Positions 44,241 to 51,958 of a DNA stretch of 64,000 nucleotides are shown piece by piece; within the stretch, counting starts at the first letter, position 1, and every line of letters begins with the position of its first letter. The position numbers and the translations under genes were made by a program. This DNA comes from Bacteroidaceae bacterium. GTDB lineage: Bacteria; Bacteroidota; Bacteroidia; Bacteroidales; Bacteroidaceae. Under the pieces are notes generated by a model, which ran no database searches, was not told where the DNA came from, and saw only the letters and a program-made list of their open reading frames with translations. The DNA is taken from NCBI GenBank assembly GCA_017631315.1, contig JAGBTN010000012.1, positions 209,191-273,190 on the forward strand, written 5' to 3'.

Positions 44241-44328
44241 CCTGTGCTGAAGCGACCAAAACGGCACGCCGAACCAGCCAAATAGCCGTGCCTAGTTGAC
44301 AAGAAAGCCGTGCCAAATCATACCACAA
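44241..44328. repeat. Array 2: four units at 22-bp period, cores GGCACGCC / GCCGTGCC
   Basis: Cores begin at 44241 (CCTGTGCT, degenerate), 44263 (GGCACGCC, as in array 1), 44285 (GCCGTGCC) and 44307 (GCCGTGCC). Spacing is exactly 22 bp throughout. It lies in a 378-bp convergent gap (44049-44426) that has no supported gene. Confidence 0.7.
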
Positions 44329-44363
44329 AGCATTGCAAAAGAAAACGGCAGCCGTTCTACGAC

Positions 44364-44404
44364 AAAAAAATTGCCTTTCCGTTCCAAATGACACGAAAAG
44401 GCAA
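44364..44404 (-). terminator. Terminator of the beta-barrel gene
   Basis: Stem TTGCCTTT (44371-44378) / AAAGGCAA (44397-44404); on the minus strand it is followed by a run of seven T (44364-44370). It comes 22 bp after the stop at 44427. Confidence 0.8.
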
Positions 44405-44426
44405 CTATGTTTTTGTAAACTATTTT

Positions 44427-47400
44427 TCAGAATCGACCGCCACGGCCTCCGCCGCCATAGCCGCCACGACCACTCTGGCCACCCATGCCCATTCCGCCGA
44501 AACCGGCTGCACGAGCCTCCTTATCACCCAGAAGGTTAAAGCGATAGATAAAGTGAACCATCACATAACTGTGTATGGCATTGGTCCAGGTATCACTGCG
44601 ATTCGTGGCACTGAGGCTGCGACTGATGCTCGAACGGTTGCGCAGAATATCATACCACTGCACACTCACCGTTGCATTCTTCTGCTTGAGGAAATTCTGA
44701 CTGAGTTGCGCATTCCAAATAAGTTCATTCGTATTCATCGAAGCATCATCGTAACCTCGGCGGCTCTGCTGAGAGATGTCACTGCTGAACTGCATATCCC
44801 ATGGCATATTGACAACCACATTACCACCATAGTTGAAGAACCAAGTGTCGCGATTACCACTTGCCAGCATATCGTTGCGAGCATGCTGATAGTTCATACC
44901 GCCATTGACACCAACCTCCAACAAATCGTTACGATAATTGATGCGCAGATTCTCGCCCAAGTCAGTGCTCTTTGTATTTGCCTTCTCGAGCAAGTTGTTT
45001 TCGCTCATATAGTTAAACAAACCATTCATATCAACAACAGGGTAAAGGAATTGTTGCGCACCGGTATTGAGTTTGCTACTTATATAACCCACATTGTTGG
45101 CATGGTTGATGCTCTGACTCCAATTAAGATTAAAATGCTTTCCCTTGTCCAAAGCCGTATTGAAGCCCATCCAAGTACGAGCAGACCACGCACCGTCAAT
45201 GTTCATCGGGCGGCTGTAGTTTACACCCGACTCCGTATCATAGATCGTCGCATTACTGATAGAACGACGCGTTTTATCTGCGCGGAAACCAGCATACCAA
45301 CCCATTTGCTTCTCAGTAATATAATTGTTGTAATCCACATTGAAGTTATCGTTCCAAGAACTCCTCAGTCCCGCATTACCGGTACTAATGTAGAGCGGAT
45401 TACTATTGTCCATAACCTCAATCAGGTTAGTCATAGATGGCTGCGACATACGGCCATTATATCGAATGCGCAACTGACTGGTATTCGATATCTTCCAGCG
45501 GAAATTCAGGCGAGGAGCCCAGTTCTGAATATGGCGAGTGGTATCAATGTAACGCCCACGCTTCTCATACTCCATGTCCGTGCGCTGCGGCTGCCAATTC
45601 ACACCAGCATTAAAGTTAAATTCCTGCCCATTCTCAAGCTTGCTGTTATGGCGGAACATTAAGTTAACAGACTGGTTAAACTCCCTATATGTCGCATACT
45701 GGCTGTTCTCTGCATCACGCACCAATTTCGTAAGATCAATACCGTAACTATCGAAACTCATACCATTGTAAGTGCCATAATACAAATCAACTGCCGTCAC
45801 ATCTGTAAGTCCATGCTCCTTCAACGCCTCCTCCAACTTGTCGTAGATTGACATATCACGATTAGTATCCTGGAAACGATACTGCGCCTGATAGCTTAAT
45901 TGAAGGACTGTTCCCTTCAAGATTGGCTCTGTATAACTGAAACGTCCCTGAACACTATAGTTCTTGGAAGGCGACATCGTATTCTGGTAGTCTGCATTCA
46001 ACTCGTCGGAAGTGCGCTGATAATAACGGACCATCGAACGACTGTACGACTTGTTGTCGCTTTCACTATAGGCACCATCGACATTTAAGGTAATGTTTCG
46101 TCCGGGAACCCCAAGACGACGATTCACCTGCAAACTGGCATCAACATTATTACTGTAGTTGTCTCCACTGTTAAGGCGTTCGTTGCCATTGACACGAATA
46201 CCTTCGTCATCTGTCATCTTCTTATATTCTTCTACCGGATCTGTCAAGCCTGCCTCGAAGGGATTCTTGTTGAAAGTAACACTACGGTTATTGGAGAAGC
46301 TGTTTCCATCCGAGTGACTGAAGTTGGGACGGAACAGGATGTTTGTCATACTGTCGGGGAACCATTCAACCTGGAAATTGGCATTTATGTTTTGATTCCA
46401 GTTGGTTCCCTGGTTCTTGGAGTTGGAGAATTGGCTTGTTCCTGTGGGCAGGAACATCTCGCTATTGGTGCGTGTTTCCGATTCGCTGTCGCGGCTGCTG
46501 TAACGCACATTGCCACCGAGTTTCAACAGGCCTGCTGTGTATTCCGGCTTGCCGTTCTCCCATGCGAAGGTTGCACCGCCCATTGTGCTGGTTGTGATGC
46601 CGCTGCCGCCTCCACCCCAACGACCACCGAAATCGTTGACATTGTTGCGACTACCGATAACGGAGAGGTAACTGTTGTCCATGAAGCGGTTCACGTTCGC
46701 TTTTCCTGAATAACGGTCTTCTGTGCCATAGGCGGCGTCGAAGTTTCCTACCCAGCCATCTTTCATTCCTTTCTTGACAGAGAGGTCGAGTACGGTCTCT
46801 TCTTCTCCATCGTCGATGCCGGTGATGCGTGAATAGTCGCTTTTCTTGTCGTATGATTTTAGTTTCTTGATGAGTTTCGAGGGCAGGTTCTTCAGCGCCA
46901 TCTTTGTGTCGTTCTGGAAGTATTCTTTGCCGTCGACCATAATCTTCGAGACGCTTTTGCCGTTGATTTTGATGTTGCCTTCGTCGTCGATCTCTGCTCC
47001 GGGGAGTTTCTTTACGAGTTCTTCCAGCATGGAGCCTTCGGGCATACGATAAGCATCGGCATTGAAGACGAACGTGTCGGCCTTCATTTCTACTTGTGCT
47101 ACTCTGGCTGTCACCTCGGCTTCCTTCATCATCTTGCTGTTTTCCTGCAGGGTAATGGTGCCGAGATTGATGCTTTTATTGTTTTTGGGCAGGACGATGT
47201 TGCGGTAATACGTCTGGAAACCCATATAACTGATACGCATGATGTAGTTGCCGGCCTTGACGGCGGGGAGTTTGAACCTGCCTTCGAGGTCGGTGGATAT
47301 ACCAGCAGACTGGGCACTGTCCTTGGGCTGTAGCAAGACAACGGATGCGCCTGTCATCGGTTCATTCAGGCTGCCGTCCATTACTACGCCGCTTACGGTT

Positions 47401-47477
47401 ACTTTCTGTGCCATTGCCACGAACGAGCACATGCAAAGTATTAGTAGGGTTAGGAAACGATTCACTGTTATTTGCAT
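44427..47477 (-). CDS. Outer-membrane beta-barrel protein with carboxypeptidase-like N-domain and Gly/Arg-rich tail
   Basis: 1016 aa with a signal peptide. A carboxypeptidase regulatory-like domain (about 25-110) leads into a plug-like region (KADTFVFNADAYRMPEGSML, GKSVSKIMVDGKEYF) and a long 22-strand-type barrel rich in alternating aromatics, of the OMP_b-brl_3 type. The last 22 residues are a very unusual Gly/Arg tail, ending GRGGYGGGGRGGRF. The terminal Phe fits an outer-membrane insertion signal. Substrate unknown; there is no SusD partner next to it. It stands alone with its own terminator. Confidence 0.8.
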   Translation of the reverse strand: MQITVNRFLTLLILCMCSFVAMAQKVTVSGVVMDGSLNEPMTGASVVLLQPKDSAQSAGISTDLEGRFKLPAVKAGNYIMRISYMGFQTYYRNIVLPKNNKSINLGTITLQENSKMMKEAEVTARVAQVEMKADTFVFNADAYRMPEGSMLEELVKKLPGAEIDDEGNIKINGKSVSKIMVDGKEYFQNDTKMALKNLPSKLIKKLKSYDKKSDYSRITGIDDGEEETVLDLSVKKGMKDGWVGNFDAAYGTEDRYSGKANVNRFMDNSYLSVIGSRNNVNDFGGRWGGGGSGITTSTMGGATFAWENGKPEYTAGLLKLGGNVRYSSRDSESETRTNSEMFLPTGTSQFSNSKNQGTNWNQNINANFQVEWFPDSMTNILFRPNFSHSDGNSFSNNRSVTFNKNPFEAGLTDPVEEYKKMTDDEGIRVNGNERLNSGDNYSNNVDASLQVNRRLGVPGRNITLNVDGAYSESDNKSYSRSMVRYYQRTSDELNADYQNTMSPSKNYSVQGRFSYTEPILKGTVLQLSYQAQYRFQDTNRDMSIYDKLEEALKEHGLTDVTAVDLYYGTYNGMSFDSYGIDLTKLVRDAENSQYATYREFNQSVNLMFRHNSKLENGQEFNFNAGVNWQPQRTDMEYEKRGRYIDTTRHIQNWAPRLNFRWKISNTSQLRIRYNGRMSQPSMTNLIEVMDNSNPLYISTGNAGLRSSWNDNFNVDYNNYITEKQMGWYAGFRADKTRRSISNATIYDTESGVNYSRPMNIDGAWSARTWMGFNTALDKGKHFNLNWSQSINHANNVGYISSKLNTGAQQFLYPVVDMNGLFNYMSENNLLEKANTKSTDLGENLRINYRNDLLEVGVNGGMNYQHARNDMLASGNRDTWFFNYGGNVVVNMPWDMQFSSDISQQSRRGYDDASMNTNELIWNAQLSQNFLKQKNATVSVQWYDILRNRSSISRSLSATNRSDTWTNAIHSYVMVHFIYRFNLLGDKEARAAGFGGMGMGGQSGRGGYGGGGRGGRF

Positions 47478-47537
47478 TTATAATTATGAAACAATATTAT
47501 CTTCTTTTTGACATTTCTTCTTTCGAAAGGTTTATTT

Positions 47538-48851
47538 TCATGTGTCAAAAAGGACTTTTTCTCCTTTTGGAGAGAGCGGGAAGGATGTTCCGTTCCAGAC
47601 TAAATGCCCGTTGACCCAGGTTTTTTCCACTTGCCAGTCGAATGTTTTGCCTTCGAGCGGGCTCCATGCACAGAGGCTTTCTATGCATTCGCCGGTCACG
47701 GTCCAGGGATTTTTGCGCACCAAAGTGAGGTCGGCTTTATAGCCTTTGCGGATAAAGCCGCGTTCCTTGATGCCATAGAGACGGGCGGGGTTGTGGCACA
47801 TCAGTTCTACGAGTCGTTCTATGCTGAGTATGCCTTCTTCTGTAAGGCCGAGCATTGCCGGCAGGGAGAACTGCACCATTGGCATTCCGCTCATTGCCTT
47901 GCAGCATCCGCCTTCTTTTTCTTTCAGGAGATGTGGAGCGTGGTCTGTGCCGACTGTGCGGATGCGTCCGTCGGTGAGTGCCTTGCGAAGTGCGTCTCTG
48001 TCTGCTGCGCTCTTGATGGCGGGGTTGCATTTGATGCGAGTGCCGAGCGTCTTGTAGTCTTCTTCTGTAAAGAGGAGATGCGGGATGCATACTTCGGCTG
48101 TGATTTTATCATCGTTGGGCTCGAAGAGTTCCAGTTCTCGTGCCGTTGTGATGTGGGCAACGTGCAGACGTGCTCCCTCTTCCTTTGCCAGGCGGACGGC
48201 AAGGGCGGTACTCTGGTAGCAGGCTTCGTGGTCGCGGACAATGGGGTGGAAACGGACGTCGGGGTCGTCGCCGTATTGCTGTTTCACTTCAGCCATTTTG
48301 GCGTTGATGCGAGCCGTATCCTCGCAATGTGCCATGATGAGTGAGGGAGAAGAGTGGAATATGGGGCGGAGTTTCTCCACCTTTTCCACGAGCATTCCGC
48401 CGGTGCTGCTCCCCATAAACAGTTTCACTCCGGGGCACTCGGCTGTGTTAAGGTTCTTGATGTCGTCCAGGTTATTGTTCGAAGCACCGAGATAGAAGCC
48501 ATAGTTCACATGGCATTGTTTCTGCGCCAGGTCGTAGCGTTCCTGCAGAAGTTGCAGCGTTGTTGTCTGCGGCACCACGTTAGGCATATCGAGCACCGTG
48601 GTGACACCACCTCTCGCAGCAGCCCTTGTCTCGCTTTCCATAGTGGCCTTATGCGTCAGCCCCGGTTCGCGCATGTGGACATGGGCGTCGATAACACCCG
48701 GCAGCAATAGGATTTCCTCCGCCACATCCTCGCAGGCAGGAAGCCTTTTCACCTCGGCTATACGCCCGTCTTCTATTACAACCGTTGCCCGAAAGCGTTC
48801 ACCCTCGTTTACAACGGTAACATTCTCAATGACACTTCTGCTGTCTGACAT
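47538..48851 (-). CDS. pyrC: Dihydroorotase
   Basis: 437 aa from the ATG at 48851. The metal-binding DAHVHMREPGLTHKATME, a GVKLFMGSSTGG stretch with the bridging lysine, HVAHITTARELEL and GTDHAPH are all present, giving a complete type I dihydroorotase. It converts carbamoyl-aspartate to dihydroorotate in pyrimidine synthesis. A -7 box (TACCTTTG on the minus strand, complement of 48876-48883) lies 25 bp before the ATG. Confidence 0.9.
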   Translation of the reverse strand: MSDSRSVIENVTVVNEGERFRATVVIEDGRIAEVKRLPACEDVAEEILLLPGVIDAHVHMREPGLTHKATMESETRAAARGGVTTVLDMPNVVPQTTTLQLLQERYDLAQKQCHVNYGFYLGASNNNLDDIKNLNTAECPGVKLFMGSSTGGMLVEKVEKLRPIFHSSPSLIMAHCEDTARINAKMAEVKQQYGDDPDVRFHPIVRDHEACYQSTALAVRLAKEEGARLHVAHITTARELELFEPNDDKITAEVCIPHLLFTEEDYKTLGTRIKCNPAIKSAADRDALRKALTDGRIRTVGTDHAPHLLKEKEGGCCKAMSGMPMVQFSLPAMLGLTEEGILSIERLVELMCHNPARLYGIKERGFIRKGYKADLTLVRKNPWTVTGECIESLCAWSPLEGKTFDWQVEKTWVNGHLVWNGTSFPLSPKGEKVLFDT

Positions 48852-48988
48852 AATCCTTACCTTAAAAAAACCGCGCAAAGGTACGGAAAAATTATGGATT
48901 AGTAATAGAGGGACAGGGATTATTTATCCCTTGCTGCAAAATAACAATCAGACACCCTATCCACACGAAGTAGACTGCAGAAAATAAT

Positions 48989-49076
48989 GCTTAACCTTTC
49001 CAAGTAAAAGGGTTAACCATTATGGGCGGAAAGGTTAACCTGTTTGGGAATAATGGTTAACCCTTATTTTTCGCAC
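48989..49076. repeat. Array 3: four units at 22-bp period, core GGTTAACC
   Basis: Cores begin at 48989 (GCTTAACC), 49011, 49033 and 49055 (all GGTTAACC). Same core and same period as array 1, in the divergent pyrC / ndk gap (48852-49253), which otherwise holds only promoters. Confidence 0.8.
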
Positions 49077-49157
49077 AGCAAGGCTTTCCGCACAGCAACA
49101 CTTTTCGCTATAAAAATACCACCGCCGCTACATTATAGTAAAAATACTATAAGTTAT

Positions 49158-49189
49158 TTGGCAAAACCACTAAATTTTCATACCTTTGC
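49158..49189 (+). promoter_or_regulatory. Promoter of ndk
   Basis: TTTG at 49158-49161, 20 bases, then TACCTTTG at 49182-49189, a near-perfect Bacteroidetes consensus, 65 bp before the ATG of ndk. Confidence 0.75.
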
Positions 49190-49253
49190 ACGCGAAAACC
49201 TATAAAACACCCTTTCCCGCAAGGGAAAAACATGACTTAACGAACCACCCAAC

Positions 49254-49715
49254 ATGGAAAGAACTCTGGTGCTACTTAAGCCAAGCACAGTGATGAGAGG
49301 CTTGATAGGCGAAGTCACAAGCCGCTTCGAGAAGAAAGGTCTGCGCATTGCCGGCATGAAGATGCTGCAACTCAACGACGAAATCCTTAACGAGCACTAT
49401 GCTCACCTGGTTGGGAAACCCTTCTTCCCCGCACTGAAGGCATCCATGATGCAGACACCCGTCATCGCCATCTGCCTCGAAGGAGTCGATGCCATCGAAG
49501 TGGTCCGTTTCATCACTGGCTACACAAACGGACGCAAAGCAGACCCCGGAACCATTCGCGGAGACTATTGCATGAGCAACCAGCAAAACATTGTCCACGC
49601 CTCCGACTCGCCAACATCCGCAGCCAACGAACTGAAGCGCTTCTTCAAACCGGAAGAACTCTTCGACATGGGCGACCTCAACCTCGATCGCCTCTATGCC
49701 ACCGACGAAAGATAA
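49254..49715 (+). CDS. ndk: Nucleoside diphosphate kinase
   Basis: 153 aa, the normal size. MERTLVLLKPSTVMRGLIGE is the classical beginning, and NIVHASDSPTSAANELKRFF holds the phospho-His. The enzyme moves the gamma-phosphate between NTPs and NDPs. Preceded by a strong promoter and followed at 31 bp by an M23 peptidase gene. Confidence 0.95.
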   Translation: MERTLVLLKPSTVMRGLIGEVTSRFEKKGLRIAGMKMLQLNDEILNEHYAHLVGKPFFPALKASMMQTPVIAICLEGVDAIEVVRFITGYTNGRKADPGTIRGDYCMSNQQNIVHASDSPTSAANELKRFFKPEELFDMGDLNLDRLYATDER

Positions 49716-49745
49716 ACCTTCACAATAGCAGATAACCCACCTTAA

Positions 49746-50717
49746 ATGAACAAAATACTAACAACCATTTCAATCCTCTTCGCCACCTGTGGCAGCCTGC
49801 TTGCACAAGACCGCATGGCCAGCATCGCACCCATCGACATCAAGATGCGCACCATAGACAGCATTGCACTGGTACGTCTCGGCGAACAAGAATCACTCGC
49901 CGACCTGCAATTCCCCGCAGCAGCACTCTACCCCACCTGGAACAACGACTACACACGCTCATACGGAGTACAACTCCCCGCAGAATATAAAATCGACCTC
50001 CGACGCTTCCACATGCCATGCGACAGCCGAATGGTCACCAGCCACTACGGCTACCGACGCTCATTCCGCCGCCAACATTACGGCACAGACATCAAAGTCT
50101 TCATCGGAGACACCATCCGTGCCGCATTCTCAGGCAAAGTGCGCGTCGTTAGCTACGAACGCAGAGGCTACGGCAACTACGTTGTCATCAGACATCCCAA
50201 CGGCCTCGAAACCGTTTACGGCCACATGAGCAAGAACCTCGTCAAGCCCGACCAAATCGTCAAAGCAGGCGAAGCCATCGGACTCGGCGGCAACACCGGA
50301 CGCTCAACCGGCTCACATCTGCACTTCGAGACACGCTTCCTCGGACAATTCATCGACCCCGAAAAACTCTTCGACTTCGAGGCACGTGACGTCAAAGGCG
50401 ACTTCTACCTCTTCCGCTCCAGCGGCAAGGGCGTCATGCTGGCAGCCAGCGACAACATCGTAGGCGGCGAAGAAGAAATGGACGAAGCAACTGCCAACGC
50501 GCTTGTTGCAAAGCAAGCAGAAAGCGAAGCCTTCCAGCAGCAGAAGATACAACAGATGAGAGAAAAGCCACGCACGCAAATACACAAAGTCAAGTCGGGC
50601 GAAACACTCTCCACCATCGCACGCAAACGCGGCACAACCATCGAGAAACTCTGCCGCATGAACAACATCAAGCGCACCTCCGTCCTGCGTCCCGGACAAA
50701 TCCTGCGCTACAGCTGA
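49746..50717 (+). CDS. Secreted M23-family peptidase with LysM domain
   Basis: 323 aa with a signal peptide (TISILFATCGSLLAQ). An M23/LytM domain at about 90-205 shows the zinc set: MVTSHYGYRRSFRRQHYGTD (His and Asp) and GSHLHFETRF (HxH). The C-terminal LysM at about 278-322 (IHKVKSGETLSTIARKRGTT) binds peptidoglycan. An envelope enzyme of the NlpD/EnvC type, cutting peptide bridges or activating amidases. Followed by a terminator at 50741. Confidence 0.9.
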   Translation: MNKILTTISILFATCGSLLAQDRMASIAPIDIKMRTIDSIALVRLGEQESLADLQFPAAALYPTWNNDYTRSYGVQLPAEYKIDLRRFHMPCDSRMVTSHYGYRRSFRRQHYGTDIKVFIGDTIRAAFSGKVRVVSYERRGYGNYVVIRHPNGLETVYGHMSKNLVKPDQIVKAGEAIGLGGNTGRSTGSHLHFETRFLGQFIDPEKLFDFEARDVKGDFYLFRSSGKGVMLAASDNIVGGEEEMDEATANALVAKQAESEAFQQQKIQQMREKPRTQIHKVKSGETLSTIARKRGTTIEKLCRMNNIKRTSVLRPGQILRYS

Positions 50718-50740
50718 TAAAACACCATACAGCATAAACA

Positions 50741-50772
50741 AAATAGCCGAGGTCCAAAAGCCCCGGCTATTT
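50741..50772. terminator. Terminator between M23 peptidase and miaA
   Basis: AAATAGCCG at 50741-50749 with its complement CGGCTATTT at 50764-50772, A-rich left and T-rich right. Serves the two convergent genes. Confidence 0.8.
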
Positions 50773-50799
50773 CCGTTTATTCACAGGTCACCGTTTGCG

Positions 50800-51714
50800 T
50801 TACCGCATCAGACCCAACACCGCATCGACGCGCTCCTCCACCGGAAGCGAGCCATCCACCCAATGTATCGTAAAACCACGACGTTCCATGCCACGGAACC
50901 ATGTCATCTGACGTTTGGCAAACTGATGGATGGCAATCTCCAGTTGACGAACCATCTCGTCATACGAAAGCTTGCCAAGCACATGAAGTGTAAGATACTT
51001 ATATTCCAGACCATAATATATAAGGTCATCCGCCGACACCTTCTGCAGCAGCCTACGCACTTCGTCCACCATGTTCTCCTGCTCCAACCTATAGCGCAAA
51101 CGCTCACTGATACGGTTGCGACGCAGTTCACGGTCCACATCCACGCCAACAATTAGGCTATCTATTGCAGGAAAATCCCGCTCCAATGTGCCATGCTCGC
51201 GATAGTAAACCTGAATCTCTATCGCACGAATAGCACGCTTCGGAGTGTCCAAGTCTGTCACATTGTGCAGCGTCTTGTACTGGCTGAGAATCTCTTTCAA
51301 CTCCTGCAAAGAGTAATCTCGCAGCCGTTCTCTGAGTTCAGGGTTCTCTGGCACAGCCTCCATCTTATACCCCTTCAGCACTGACTCAATGTAAAGACCC
51401 GTTCCGCCACAGAGAATAGGACGACGGTGGCGCGAAAGAATGTTGTCGTAAGCCACATGGAAATCCTGTTGGAAACGGAACAGGTTGTACTTCTCGCCAG
51501 CCTCACAAATATCAATCAAATGGTATGGTATGCACTTGTCGCCCACGACATAGTCCGACAAATCCTTGCCTGTACCCACATCCATACCACGATACACCTG
51601 GCGACTGTCAGCACTGATGACCTCCGCATCGCCCAAGTGAGCAGCAAGACGAGTGGCAAGTGTAGTCTTACCCGAAGCCGTTGGTCCAAGAATGGTGATG
51701 AGTTTATGATTCAT
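50800..51714 (-). CDS. miaA: tRNA dimethylallyltransferase
   Basis: 304 aa from the ATG at 51714. P-loop LGPTASGKTTLATRLA, then SADSRQVYRGMDVGTGK and the GGTGLYIESVLKGY stretch are family hallmarks, and KRQMTWFRGM lies near the end. It adds an isoprenoid group to A37 of tRNAs reading UNN codons. Housekeeping gene, convergent with the M23 gene. Confidence 0.95.
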   Translation of the reverse strand: MNHKLITILGPTASGKTTLATRLAAHLGDAEVISADSRQVYRGMDVGTGKDLSDYVVGDKCIPYHLIDICEAGEKYNLFRFQQDFHVAYDNILSRHRRPILCGGTGLYIESVLKGYKMEAVPENPELRERLRDYSLQELKEILSQYKTLHNVTDLDTPKRAIRAIEIQVYYREHGTLERDFPAIDSLIVGVDVDRELRRNRISERLRYRLEQENMVDEVRRLLQKVSADDLIYYGLEYKYLTLHVLGKLSYDEMVRQLEIAIHQFAKRQMTWFRGMERRGFTIHWVDGSLPVEERVDAVLGLMR

Positions 51715-51798
51715 GTCTGCATAAACATTTCCCCACCACATACCTTTTTGTAGGTACAGGGCAGGGAAACGTCGCTGAGATATTTTGTTTAACCTAAT

Positions 51799-51957
51799 TT
51801 ATTCTTCTTCTGCATCCCAGAGGTCCCAGGCATTATCCTCCTTGCTGAGAACATCTGCTGATGAATCAGCATTGCCGTCCTGGAGGCTAACCGCCATCAT
51901 GTTGATTACCTGAGCCTCGTTTACCTGCAGTGCAGGCTTCATATATGTCTTCTTCAT
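51799..51957 (-). CDS. Small peptide of 52 aa, leader-like
   Basis: ATG at 51957, one base after the stop of the secreted calycin-like protein. MKKTYMKPALQVNEAQVINM at the start, then MAVSLQDGNADSSADVLSKE and an acidic, Trp-rich end (DNAWDLWDAEEE). Small proteins beginning MKKxYxKP with a conserved middle occur widely in Prevotella and Bacteroides genomes (from memory), function unknown. A leader-plus-core architecture, as in ribosomally made peptides, is conceivable but no modifying enzyme is nearby. Confidence 0.55.
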   Translation of the reverse strand: MKKTYMKPALQVNEAQVINMMAVSLQDGNADSSADVLSKEDNAWDLWDAEEE

Positions 51958-51958
51958 A

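Noticed and set aside
44310-45662. Plus-strand ORF of 450 aa opposite the beta-barrel gene
   Set aside because: Shadow frame of a real beta-barrel gene, without recognisable domain or promoter.
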